Source of the DNA: UBA6921 sp031363085
GTDB lineage: Bacteria; Pseudomonadota; Gammaproteobacteria; SG8-11
Assembly: GCA_031363085.1 (NCBI GenBank)
Contig: JANLTU010000033.1
Location: 8,142 to 72,141, forward strand
DNA length: 64,000 bases
Direction of reading: 5' to 3'
A model generated the notes under the pieces. The model made no database searches, had not been told where the DNA came from, and saw only the letters and a list, made by a program, of their open reading frames with translations. Within the stretch, counting starts at the first letter, position 1; each line of letters starts with the position of its first letter. Made by a program: the position numbers and the translations under genes. Below are positions 43,726 through 51,770 of this stretch, one piece after another.

Positions 43726-45165
43726 TCAGTGCGGCGGCGCGACCGACAACTGGTCGGTGATTTCCTGAAAGCTCAAGTAGTCGGTTTGATAGCTTGCCGC
43801 GCTGTTCGTCAATGCAAGCTCAGCATCTAACTCGTCGCGCAGCGAGTCTTCAAACAGCCCAATCTCAAGATGCCCTTCGGCGAGCGCGCGCATGTCCTGT
43901 TCGCGTGCGCTGCGGGCGCTTTCGACGCGCTGCTTTTGCGTCGCCATGATGTGCTCACCTTCGCGCAATGCGACCAGCAACGTGCGCAGTGTGCGTTGCA
44001 TTTGCAACTTGGTTTCGCGCCGGTGGTTGTCGAAGGTAATGCGCAACAGGTCGACGCGATCAATGGAGCTGCGTGCGCGTGTATTGCCCAGCGGATAGTT
44101 GAAAGCGAGGGCCACGTTGTAGTTGCGGCTATCGCGGTCAAAAGAGCGCCGGAAATTGTCATTATCCTGGCCGGAGATTTCGTAGTTTAACTGGAGATCC
44201 AGCCTGGGATTCGCGTCGTCGTAGACCATTTCCTTGCTCAGTTGCAGCGCGTGCTCGTCCAGCGCCAGACCCTGCATCCGGCGCGTGGCCTCAATCAACG
44301 TATCAACTTCAGCATTTGACGCTGTCAGTGTGCGCGCTCGAAAAAGATCGCACTCAGGTGCGTCGGTGCGCAGGCGTTGGTATTCGTAGTAGGTCGACAT
44401 GCCGACTTGGGTGCTTTCCAGCGCCGCGCGCGCGTTGGCCGACTGCGCCGCCATTTCCCGCTCGAAGCGCGCGGCGTGCTGCGCATAGCGCGCACGATTA
44501 TTCGCCTCGGCACGGCTCTCGACATTTTTTGCCAGATCGGCGGCGCGCTGATAAGCATTTTGAGTTGAAGCTGCGCGCTGTGCCGCGACGCATAAGGTGA
44601 TGAACTGGTGGCTGACACCGGCGAGAAATGACTTGCGAGTCTCCTGGTAACGCAAGCGGTCGGCGTTGAGGTTGATTTCGCGCTGTTCCAGCGAGCGGCG
44701 CGAAGCGTAGCCGAAGGCGTTGTTCCACACCGGAACGTTGACCGACACGCGTGTATTTGAGTTGTAGTACGTGTTCCTGTCCATGGTCAATTTGGAGTTT
44801 TCAGAGTGGTACCACGTACTCGCCTGCCGCTGGTACTGGTAGGACGTAGTCAAACGGACGCCCGTGGTCGGCGAGAATTTCCATACCCCGAATTCGGTGT
44901 TTGAAGTGCGCCAGTTGTCGCTCGTATCGCTTCGTTGATAGTGCGAGTTATTAAATTGCGAGTGGCTGAATAAATTCCAATCCTCGGCGACCGCCGCCGT
45001 GTAATCGAGCTCCGCAAATTTTGGACCCAGCTCGATGGATTGGAGCTCCGGACTGGTCTTGGTTATATGTTCGAGCAGCTCTTCGAGCGTGACACTTTGC
45101 GCAAGCGCACTGGTTGCCGGCAACAGCATGGCACCGAACAGCGTGCTCCAGCGGATCGTCTTCAT
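43726..45165 (-). CDS. TolC-family outer-membrane channel-like protein
   Basis: 479 residues. Signal peptide ATSALA precedes QSVTLEELLEH, followed by the long paired helices and beta segments of the TolC/OEP family (WNLFSHSQFNNS, LDLQLNYEISGQ, VALAFNYPLGN, KQRVESARSAREQDMRAL). TolC-like trimers form exit ducts for efflux pumps or type I secretion. No pump or adaptor gene is adjacent. ATG at 45165 has AGGGAGAC upstream. It is convergent with tamB with 35 bases between stops. Confidence 0.82.
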   Translation of the reverse strand: MKTIRWSTLFGAMLLPATSALAQSVTLEELLEHITKTSPELQSIELGPKFAELDYTAAVAEDWNLFSHSQFNNSHYQRSDTSDNWRTSNTEFGVWKFSPTTGVRLTTSYQYQRQASTWYHSENSKLTMDRNTYYNSNTRVSVNVPVWNNAFGYASRRSLEQREINLNADRLRYQETRKSFLAGVSHQFITLCVAAQRAASTQNAYQRAADLAKNVESRAEANNRARYAQHAARFEREMAAQSANARAALESTQVGMSTYYEYQRLRTDAPECDLFRARTLTASNAEVDTLIEATRRMQGLALDEHALQLSKEMVYDDANPRLDLQLNYEISGQDNDNFRRSFDRDSRNYNVALAFNYPLGNTRARSSIDRVDLLRITFDNHRRETKLQMQRTLRTLLVALREGEHIMATQKQRVESARSAREQDMRALAEGHLEIGLFEDSLRDELDAELALTNSAASYQTDYLSFQEITDQLSVAPPH

Positions 45166-45366
45166 TTTGTCTCCCTGCGTAGATGACGTGAACAACCGTT
45201 TTGTCCATCAAGTCGGCGAGGATTTTAATGCATGTCGCAGAGGATGACAAAAGAACCGATCAGGAACAGCACGGCGCCGAACACTGTCTATACTGTAGGG
45301 TGCCGTGTGCATCGGCAGTCAACACCCGCATAGCTCCTGAAGCAACAAACATCTGAGGGTCATATC

Positions 45367-45735
45367 ATGACTAAATCGAATCGCACGTTTACACAAACAG
45401 AAGCAGGTAATAGCGGTCTGGTGCAATTTCCCTATGCGCCGGGGGATTGGTCACGGCATAAAGCCTTGGAAGTGGCGAGCCTGGAAGGCATTTTTCTCAG
45501 CGAAGATCACTGGGCGGTGGTGCGTGCATTGCAGGAATATTTTGCCCGCAACGAGCTTCGCGAACGCAGCATGCGCGCGGTGCACGATGCGCTCGACGAG
45601 CATTTTCACACGCGCGGCGGCAGAAAATATCTGTACCGCCTGTTTCCCGGCGGACCGGTGGCGCAAGGCTGCCGCATCGCCGGCTTGCCGGTCCCGGCAC
45701 TTGCGGTGGATCGCAGTTTTGGCAGTGTGATGTAG
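45367..45735 (+). CDS. TusE/DsrC-family protein lacking the C-terminal catalytic cysteine
   Basis: 122 residues. The family core is clear: GIFLSEDHWAVVRALQEYF, KYLYRLFPGGPVAQGCRIAGLP. DsrC proteins carry two cysteines on the C-terminal arm (CysB and the penultimate CysA); TusE keeps only CysA. Here CysB is present (C102) but the CysA position is Ala113 (VPALAV instead of KPTGCV) and eight residues follow. Without CysA the sulfur-transfer role in tRNA thiolation or sulfite reduction is unlikely. DsrC-like proteins without CysA have been grouped as regulatory (RspA). Confidence 0.85.
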   Translation: MTKSNRTFTQTEAGNSGLVQFPYAPGDWSRHKALEVASLEGIFLSEDHWAVVRALQEYFARNELRERSMRAVHDALDEHFHTRGGRKYLYRLFPGGPVAQGCRIAGLPVPALAVDRSFGSVM

Positions 45736-45817
45736 CGCGCCTGAATTGCCACACCGACGTATTCCGCGCTTTCATCGCTGGCCGCCCGCAGTTACAATCT
45801 GCACCCTTCGCAGCACG

Positions 45818-45906
45818 GCCCGAGTGGCGGAATAGGTAGACGCTACGGACTTAAAATCCGTTGACTGGAAACGGTCGTGCCGGTTCAATTCCGGCCTTGG
45901 GCACCA
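45818..45906 (+). tRNA. tRNA-Leu (anticodon UAA)
   Basis: The acceptor stem GCCCGAG (45818-45824) pairs with CTTGGGC (45896-45902) and is followed by ACCA, so CCA is encoded. The anticodon stem ACGGA/TCCGT frames the loop CTTAAAA with anticodon TAA at 45852-45854. The long variable arm of type II tRNA lies between, and the T-loop GGTTCAATTCC is normal. A weak inverted repeat (GAACCG/CGGTTC, 45915-45940) follows. Confidence 0.95.
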
Positions 45907-45992
45907 AATAAAACGAACCGCTCGTGCTCGGCAACGGTTCCTTAAAGGTTGCGCTAGCACTTGTTCTTGGCAGTTCTGGAATCAAGGACGCA

Positions 45993-46058
45993 GTGGGAAC
46001 GCGGGCTTCCAGCCCGCCGGAATCGAAAAAAAGCGGCTAGCGTGACCGCGCTCTGGCG
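45993..46058 (+). repeat. Hairpin repeat family, copy A
   Basis: GTGGGAACGCGGGCTTCCAG leads a stem GCGGGCT (46001-46007), TCC, AGCCCGC (46011-46017), then a poly-A run of seven and GCGGCTAGCGTGACCGCGCTCTGGC. The same order occurs at 50889-50950 (copy B) with scattered changes. The copies are 5 kb apart in intergenic DNA, typical of a REP-like dispersed repeat. Confidence 0.7.
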
Positions 46059-46083
46059 ATCAGCCGAAGCGGTACGGCGTTTT

Positions 46084-46623
46084 TCATTGCTCTGCTTCTT
46101 TCCGCTCGGTCACCTTCACGACTTCCGTGACATACACGTCGATTTCGTTTTGCATGATTTCTTCGATATTACCGGCGAAAGCCGGGTAGGCGGCGGCATC
46201 ATCGGCGAAGGCTTGGTAGGGGCCGCTGTGCTGGAAGAACTGCCAAGCCTGGATTTTAAGTAACTCGACGCTGCGGCGGTAATGTCGCCAGCGCTCGCCG
46301 AAGTGGAAAAATTCTTCAACTGCGACGCTGATGGCCACCAGCAGGCTGAGGCCGAAGGTGAGCCACGTGATGAGACCGGGGATTTCCCCGTCGCCCAGTT
46401 TCAGGCCGACCAGCGCTGGCACGATCACGCCACCGATGATGGCCACCAGCCGCAGCAGGTAATACCAACGCTGGGTCTTTGCGCACTTCGACTCCATCCA
46501 CAACACCTGATCAAGCCAGCGGGAGCGCAGGAAGTGCTTCTGCATGTCGCTGAGCTGCAACGCGTCGATCAGGTTGCCATAATCTTGCTTCAGCCAGTCG
46601 CGGTAGGCGTCCTTGGTTGTCAT
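46084..46623 (-). CDS. DUF4231 membrane protein, SLATT-like
   Basis: 179 residues. Two adjacent membrane helices (LLRLVAIIGGVIVPALVGL and WLTFGLSLLVAISVAVEEFF) near residues 58-107 are preceded by a conserved Trp/Arg-rich region (SRWLDQVLWMESKCAKTQRWYYLLR) and followed by a helical tail. This is the DUF4231 layout, a SLATT-superfamily relative. SLATT proteins are predicted pore-forming effectors of nucleotide-sensing conflict systems. It starts 15 bases after the DUF4062-TPR gene, so the two are co-transcribed. Confidence 0.78.
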   Translation of the reverse strand: MTTKDAYRDWLKQDYGNLIDALQLSDMQKHFLRSRWLDQVLWMESKCAKTQRWYYLLRLVAIIGGVIVPALVGLKLGDGEIPGLITWLTFGLSLLVAISVAVEEFFHFGERWRHYRRSVELLKIQAWQFFQHSGPYQAFADDAAAYPAFAGNIEEIMQNEIDVYVTEVVKVTERKEAEQ

Positions 46624-46638
46624 GCGATCCCGCTCAAG

Positions 46639-48888
46639 TTAGCTCATTTCGTGCGGCTTAAGCGGTGGTGAGCTGCTCTCAAGTTCGTGCAAGCGTTCCT
46701 CGAACCAGCCGATCCAATCCTGGCTGGGTGGCAGTCGTGCCAGGGCTTTCAGGCCGTGCAGAATTTCCAGGCCGCGTTGTAGATAGTCGCGCCGTTGGGC
46801 GGCCGACAGGCCGGCGTGGTCGCCTAGGCGCGCGCAAGAAACGGCGACATCGATCTGCCACTGCACGTTGGCCGGATCGCGCGCCGCCAGCGCCTCGTGG
46901 ATATCGAGGCTCTTGCGGTAGGCTGTCAGTGCCTTGGCCAAGTCGCCTTGTGCTTGCAGCACGTCGCCGATTCGGTTGTGGCTGATCGACAAGTCGCGTT
47001 GCCACGCGGTATTGGCCGGGTCGCGTGCGGTCAGCGTCTTGCGGATATTCAGGCTGGTGCGGTAGTCCGCCAGCGCCTCCACCAAGTCGCCCTGCACCTG
47101 CAACACGTTGCCGATTCTGTCGTAGTTGATTGACAAGTCGCGCTGCCATGCGGTGTTAGCTGGATCGCGTGCTGCCAACGTCTCGGTGATTGCATGGCTC
47201 TTGCGGTAGGTTGTCAGCGCCTCCGCCAAGTCGCCCTGCGCCTGCAGCACGTCACCAATTTTATTGTGGCTGACCGACAGGTCGCGCTGCCATCCGGTGT
47301 AGGCGGCATCGCGTGCGGCTAAGCTCTCGCGGATGTCGAGGCTGGTGCGGTAGGCCGCCAGCGCTTCTACTAAGTCACCTTGTGCCCGCAGCACGTTACC
47401 GATTTTGTCGTAGCTGATGGACAGGTCGCGCTGCCAGGCCGTATTGGTCGGATCGCGCATGGCCAGCGTCGCGGCGATGTCGAGGCCCTTGCGGTAAGTT
47501 GCCAGCGCCTCCGTCAAGTCGCCCTGTGCTCGCAGCACGTTGCCGATTCGATGGTGGCTGACGGACAGGTCGCGTTGCCAGGTGGTGCTGGCCGGATCGC
47601 GCGCCGCCAGCGCCTCAGCAATGCCAAGGCTATTGCGGTAAGCCGTCAGCGCTTTTTTCAAATTGCCCTGCGCCATTAACACGTTGCCGATTCTGTCGTG
47701 GCTGGCGGCGAGCTCGTGCTGCGCCTCCTCGTCGTTGGCGTCGCTAGCCACGCGCTGTTCGGCGGCGGATTTCGCCATCGCAAAACTATGGCGGGCCGCC
47801 GCCAAATCACCCAGGGCCAATTGAAGATCGCCGACATACAGGCGGGTCCACAGGTCTTGCGGTTCATAGTCGGCAGCGCGTTGATAGGCGGCCAACGCAG
47901 CACCCACATCGTGTGCGTAAGCCAGCGCGCCTTGTTCGCGTGCGAGTTCCGCTGCGCGCCGGCGGGCGGAAATTTCCTCCGCGCCGCTGACTTGCGGCGC
48001 GTGGGCTTGGTCGGCCGCCGCCTGCTCTGCGTCGCGTATCAGGGCCTCGGCCGGTTGGGTGTCGCCGGCCTGCAGCGCGGCGGCGGCGGCGATTTGCGCC
48101 GGGCTCGCGTCGGGTTGCGCTGCGGCCGTCAGCGTGCGTGCCACGGCCAAGCCTAATTGCGTTTCCAGCGCGGCGACGCGGTCACTGAGCTTGGTCACGT
48201 GGTGGCGTAATACCGAGTTCTCGCTGTCTTTGTTATCCAGTTGGTGCGTCAGGGTGGAGATGATCTTCAGCACTTGCGGGTCGTCCGGGGACACCGTGGT
48301 CTGCGCCGCAGCGCTGTGGCTCAGGCGTGCATTGACGAACGCCTCCAGGTGATGACGCAGTTGCCGTGCGAAATCGGCGGGCTCGACATAGGTGTTGATT
48401 CCGGCGCGCAAAGAGCCATCCGGATTTTTGAAGGCGTCGAAGAAGCTTTTGACGGCGGCGAACTGGGTGCGCTTGGCTTCGATGTCGGGGTCGTCGAGAT
48501 CGATCTGCGGTTTGCTGCTGCGCCGATACAACCACACCGGGCGATGGGCGTCGCTTGCGTCTTCGAACTCCCACACGGTGCCCGACGCGTAATGCGATCC
48601 GTCGGCACGCTGTAAGTCGGGCGGCAACGGGGTGCCGATGCGGCTCCACAGGATCACCAGCGTCAAGTCGCAGTCCGAGGGGCGTCCACGATAGCGGTTG
48701 ACGGAATCCTGTGGCGTGGCGCCGGCCTCCATTGGACTGGCGGCATAGGGGTCATCCCAGTCGACGACCTCGAAATTTACCTTGCCGCGCAGCAGATGGC
48801 TGTTTTCCAGTTCAGTGACCACACCGCGCACCGCAGCCCGCTCTTGTGCGACATCGCCCGGCGACGAAACAAAGACACGTAGATTCAT
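46639..48888 (-). CDS. DUF4062 (TIR-like) protein with long TPR array
   Basis: 749 residues. The N-terminal domain MNLRVFVSSPGDVAQERAAV...DLTLVILWSRIGTPLP matches DUF4062, a Rossmann-like fold related to TIR domains and usually fused to repeat or NTPase modules. A coiled coil lies near 205-245 and Ala-rich helices at 250-330. From about 378 to 715 there is an array of TPR units, five of them exactly 48 residues (427-666). The C-terminus is short and Pro-rich. GGGGAA precedes ATG 48888. Role unknown; a sensor-effector in stress or phage defence is inferred from domain context only. Confidence 0.8.
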   Translation of the reverse strand: MNLRVFVSSPGDVAQERAAVRGVVTELENSHLLRGKVNFEVVDWDDPYAASPMEAGATPQDSVNRYRGRPSDCDLTLVILWSRIGTPLPPDLQRADGSHYASGTVWEFEDASDAHRPVWLYRRSSKPQIDLDDPDIEAKRTQFAAVKSFFDAFKNPDGSLRAGINTYVEPADFARQLRHHLEAFVNARLSHSAAAQTTVSPDDPQVLKIISTLTHQLDNKDSENSVLRHHVTKLSDRVAALETQLGLAVARTLTAAAQPDASPAQIAAAAALQAGDTQPAEALIRDAEQAAADQAHAPQVSGAEEISARRRAAELAREQGALAYAHDVGAALAAYQRAADYEPQDLWTRLYVGDLQLALGDLAAARHSFAMAKSAAEQRVASDANDEEAQHELAASHDRIGNVLMAQGNLKKALTAYRNSLGIAEALAARDPASTTWQRDLSVSHHRIGNVLRAQGDLTEALATYRKGLDIAATLAMRDPTNTAWQRDLSISYDKIGNVLRAQGDLVEALAAYRTSLDIRESLAARDAAYTGWQRDLSVSHNKIGDVLQAQGDLAEALTTYRKSHAITETLAARDPANTAWQRDLSINYDRIGNVLQVQGDLVEALADYRTSLNIRKTLTARDPANTAWQRDLSISHNRIGDVLQAQGDLAKALTAYRKSLDIHEALAARDPANVQWQIDVAVSCARLGDHAGLSAAQRRDYLQRGLEILHGLKALARLPPSQDWIGWFEERLHELESSSPPLKPHEMS
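46891..47610 (-). repeat. Five 144-base tandem repeats encoding 48-residue TPR units
   Basis: Residues 427-666 of the DUF4062-TPR protein are five units of 48 residues with a shared pattern (LAARDPANTAWQRDLSISHN, then RIGDVLQAQGDLAEAL and a YRKSLDI end). One degenerate unit flanks each side. The units differ at few positions, so recent expansion or homogenisation is likely. Confidence 0.85.
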
Positions 48889-49154
48889 ACGTTCCCCAAG
48901 GAAATAGTAGCGGCCGCGAGCATCGCCACGCCGCGTGATCTTATAAGCATAGCTTGGTTTTACCGGAAGTTTGGGCGCGAGTTGTGCTTGCCGCGCGCGG
49001 TGCCCGGGATCACTCGGTGGGTGCAGCGCGGTGATCCGAGCGGTATGGCGCTACGAATCCTCTTTTGCTCCCTGTAAACTCCGCTGCCTGCGCCGGGTTC
49101 GATCCCGGCCGACAGCCCTCGCAACGCTTTGCTTTTGAACAGGCTCTATAACGC

Positions 49155-50882
49155 ATGAAATGGCTTGAAAATAACGCGCCTGCCGCCGTTGCCAGCGTGG
49201 TCTTTGCCGCGCTGTTTCTGTTTCATACCTACCCGTTGGGCCTGGGCGACATTTATTGGCATCTGAATACCGGGCGCTGGATCGTCGAACACGGCGCGTT
49301 GCCGGCGGCGGACCCGTTTTTATACACGCTGCCGGCGGTGCTCGACGAGCGTCAAACCTTGCTGTTGCAAGGCTACTGGCTGGCGCAAGTGATTTTTTAT
49401 TTTGTGCATGCGGCGTTCGGCGATTACGGCTTGGTGCTGTTCAAGGCCGGGCTGTTCACCGCCATGTACTTGGTGTTGTGGTGCAGCTTGCGCAAGGCGG
49501 ATGTCGATGCGCTGTTCGCATTGCTGCTATTGCTGCCGTTGCCGCTGCTGTTTTACCGCTACGATGAATTGCGGCCGCAGGTGTTTACCTTTCTTGGTGT
49601 GGTGCTGGTGTACGCCTGCATGACCTGGTCGCGGAGCGCGTTGCGCGCCGGCATGCGCTGGCCGCCGTCGTTGCTGGCGTTGCCGGTGATCATGCTGCTG
49701 TGGGCCAACCTGCATCGCGGTTACATCCTCGGTGCGGTCATCATGCTGGTGGCGCTGGGCGCCGAAGGGTGGCGTCTGTGCAGTAAATGTCGCGTCATGG
49801 ACCCACGCATTCTGCGCCGCTATGCGTTGGTCAGCGGCTTGGCGATCCTCGCCTCGCTGCTCAACCCGATGACCTACCACGCTTACCTCACCGATCTGCA
49901 CGAGCTGGGCACTTCGGTGTATCGCGGTGTCGATGAGTTTTTGCCGCTGTGGGATTACGCCGCGCTCTATCAGCAACCGCTGCTGTTTTTTATTCCCGCC
50001 GCACTGATCGCCGCGCTGGCGGTGGTGCTGTACCTGCGGCGTCAACGCGTGCATCCCGCGCAACTGGTCAATTTCATCGGCTTTTCTGCGGTGGGATTCA
50101 CCAGCTTTCGCTTCATGATTTTAGCGGTATTGATGGCCTTGGCCACCGCGCTGCCGCACGCCAGCGCGGTGTTGCAACCGCTGCTGGTGCGTGCCCGCCG
50201 CGTCTTGCTGAGCGTGCTCGTTGTTGGCGCGGCGGTGATCGGCACGCTGGGCTGGCAGCGCAGTGCATTGCAGGCTGGGCCGCTAGAAACCGCTTACCTG
50301 CCGCAAGCGGCGGTCGAATTCATAAAAACCCAGCATCCGCCCGCGCCCTTGTTCAATCCCTACGAGTACGGCGGCTATCTGGAATGGTCGTTAGGTTCCG
50401 CGTATCGACTTTTTTACGACCAGCGCAGCATGGACAACAGTGTGTACACGCATTACGAAAGCGCGCGCGACGGCCGTTATCGGGAACCGTTCGCGCGCTA
50501 TGGGGTGCGCACCGTGGTGTTTTATTTATCGGCGCCGGTGCTCAATACCATCCCGACCCTGGTGCTGGCGTTGCTGAACGATGCGCAATGGGATCTCGTG
50601 TTTCTGGATGCCTTGTCGGTGGTGCTGGTGTGGCACGAGGCCAACACGCTGCCGGTGATCGACAAGGCGCAGGCTTGGCGCACGCTGCACGCCGCGACGC
50701 AACGCTGGATCCACGCCGCGCCGAACCACCCCAACGCCTATGTGCAGTTTGGCCGGGTGTTGTTATTTGCCGGCGAGTTCGCCGCCGCGCAGCAGCAGTT
50801 CAACCAGGCATTGCAACTTGACCCACAGCATGCCGATGCGCTCCGCCATCTGGATGCAATGCGGCGTCTGATCCCCAAATGA
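49155..50882 (+). CDS. Large GT-C-like membrane protein, paralog B, with C-terminal TPR
   Basis: 575 residues, about ten membrane helices. The first loop has LGLGDIYWHLNTGRWIVEHGALP and ADPFLYT, the divergent counterpart of the D-x-x-WHLANGR motif of paralogs A and C; WLAQVIFYF follows. The conserved FNPYEYGGYLEWSL, YDQRSMDNSVYTHYES and a C-terminal TPR (FGRVLLFAGEFAAAQQQFNQALQLDP) are specific to this copy. It is inferred to be a lipid-sugar-handling or assembly membrane protein. ATG at 49155, no strong ribosome-binding site seen. Confidence 0.72.
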   Translation: MKWLENNAPAAVASVVFAALFLFHTYPLGLGDIYWHLNTGRWIVEHGALPAADPFLYTLPAVLDERQTLLLQGYWLAQVIFYFVHAAFGDYGLVLFKAGLFTAMYLVLWCSLRKADVDALFALLLLLPLPLLFYRYDELRPQVFTFLGVVLVYACMTWSRSALRAGMRWPPSLLALPVIMLLWANLHRGYILGAVIMLVALGAEGWRLCSKCRVMDPRILRRYALVSGLAILASLLNPMTYHAYLTDLHELGTSVYRGVDEFLPLWDYAALYQQPLLFFIPAALIAALAVVLYLRRQRVHPAQLVNFIGFSAVGFTSFRFMILAVLMALATALPHASAVLQPLLVRARRVLLSVLVVGAAVIGTLGWQRSALQAGPLETAYLPQAAVEFIKTQHPPAPLFNPYEYGGYLEWSLGSAYRLFYDQRSMDNSVYTHYESARDGRYREPFARYGVRTVVFYLSAPVLNTIPTLVLALLNDAQWDLVFLDALSVVLVWHEANTLPVIDKAQAWRTLHAATQRWIHAAPNHPNAYVQFGRVLLFAGEFAAAQQQFNQALQLDPQHADALRHLDAMRRLIPK

Positions 50883-50888
50883 AAAGGC

Positions 50889-50950
50889 CGGGAACGCGGG
50901 CTGCCAGCCTGCCAAAAAAATACCGCCAGGGTGGCCGTGCTCCGCCAGGT
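50889..50950 (+). repeat. Hairpin repeat family, copy B
   Basis: GGGAACGCGGGCTGCCAGCC, then TGCC, seven A residues and CCGCCAGGGTGGCCGTGCTCCGCCAGG. It matches copy A at 45993-46058 in the order of blocks and in most positions of the stem, with one mismatch in the right arm (AGCCTGC). It lies between paralog B and the toxin-antitoxin module. Confidence 0.65.
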
Positions 50951-50984
50951 GTGAATATGCTGTTATTGACGCACCTCGCACAGA

Positions 50985-51017
50985 TTGACTTACTTTTATC
51001 TTAAAGTAATACTTTAA
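50985..51017 (+). promoter_or_regulatory. Promoter with overlapping palindromic operator of the AbrB-VapC module
   Basis: TTGACT (50985-50990) as -35, 17 bases, then AATACT (51008-51013) as -10. The -10 lies inside the palindrome TTAAAGTA-A-TACTTTAA (51001-51017), eight bases per arm around one central base. A further imperfect extension flanks it. A palindrome over the -10 just before an AbrB-type antitoxin is what autoregulation looks like. Confidence 0.72.
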
Positions 51018-51038
51018 TAAAATGTAAGGAGAAACCCG

Positions 51039-51269
51039 GTGGAAACGTACATCACCTCGAAAGGCCAAATCGTTATCCCGTCCCAGGTGCGACGCAAGTT
51101 CGGCATCACTGAGGCCACGCGCATCCAGGTCACGGTGGACGACGAAAAACACGTGATCGTGCTCACGCCCATCACGCGTGAATTTGTCCATGGAATGCGC
51201 GGTCGCTACAAAGGCAAGGGCCTGCTCAAAGCGCTGGCCGCAGAAAAAAAGAAAGAGCGCGCGCTTTAA
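51039..51269 (+). CDS. AbrB/MazE-fold antitoxin
   Basis: 76 residues. The N-terminus METYITSKGQIVIPSQVRRKFGI is the SpoVT-AbrB DNA-binding swapped-hairpin motif; the tail is Lys/Arg-rich (GLLKALAAEKKKERAL) and should bind the toxin. GTG start at 51039 is preceded by AAGGAG. The stop TAA is directly followed by the toxin ATG. Confidence 0.88.
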   Translation: METYITSKGQIVIPSQVRRKFGITEATRIQVTVDDEKHVIVLTPITREFVHGMRGRYKGKGLLKALAAEKKKERAL

Positions 51270-51689
51270 ATGGCGCGTCGCCAGCGAACGCTGGTGTTGG
51301 ATTCCTGGGCCATACTCGCCTACCTGGGTGATGAAACTGCCGGTGCGGCGGTGGCCGAACTCATTGCCGACGCCCAAGAAAGCGACACGCCGCTGTTCAT
51401 GTCTGCCATTAACGTTGGAGAGGTGTGGTACATCCTGGCGCGCGAAATATCGGAAACGGAAGCGGATCAATCCATCGCAGGGCTCCGACAGCTCGGCATC
51501 GAGTTCGTTGATGCAGAATGGAAATCCGTGCACGCTGCTGCTGGATTCAAGGCCAAGTATCGTATGTCCTACGCAGACTGTTTTGCCGCTGCGCTCGCCA
51601 AGGAACGCAATGCGGAACTCGTTACCGGTGACAATGAGTTTAAGCAGGTCGAGGCCGCTGTGAAGATTCGCTGGCTGGTGCGCGATTAG
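51270..51689 (+). CDS. VapC-like PIN-domain toxin ribonuclease
   Basis: 139 residues with the PIN acidic set: D11 in VLDSWA, E51 in NVGEVWY, an Asp near 103 in SYADCFAAALA and an Asp near 121 in TGDNEF. PIN toxins cleave tRNA or rRNA in a metal-dependent way and are neutralised by the AbrB-type antitoxin encoded directly upstream with zero bases between stop and start. Confidence 0.88.
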   Translation: MARRQRTLVLDSWAILAYLGDETAGAAVAELIADAQESDTPLFMSAINVGEVWYILAREISETEADQSIAGLRQLGIEFVDAEWKSVHAAAGFKAKYRMSYADCFAAALAKERNAELVTGDNEFKQVEAAVKIRWLVRD

Positions 51690-51770
51690 AGGCCAGCAAT
51701 GAATGCAAAGATTCATCGTCATAGCTCGACACCATGCAGCGTCAGCTTCCCAAGCGACGCGCAGAAGCAG

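Noticed and set aside
45772..45960. Minus-strand frame of about 62 codons across the tRNA-Leu gene
   Set aside because: It is the complement of the tRNA, a common false protein call; no ribosome-binding site or family match.
48889..49154. Possible RNA gene or operator in the divergent gap before paralog B
   Set aside because: A loose GATCAC/GTGATC inverted repeat is visible but no consistent structure, promoter pair or known RNA motif could be supported.
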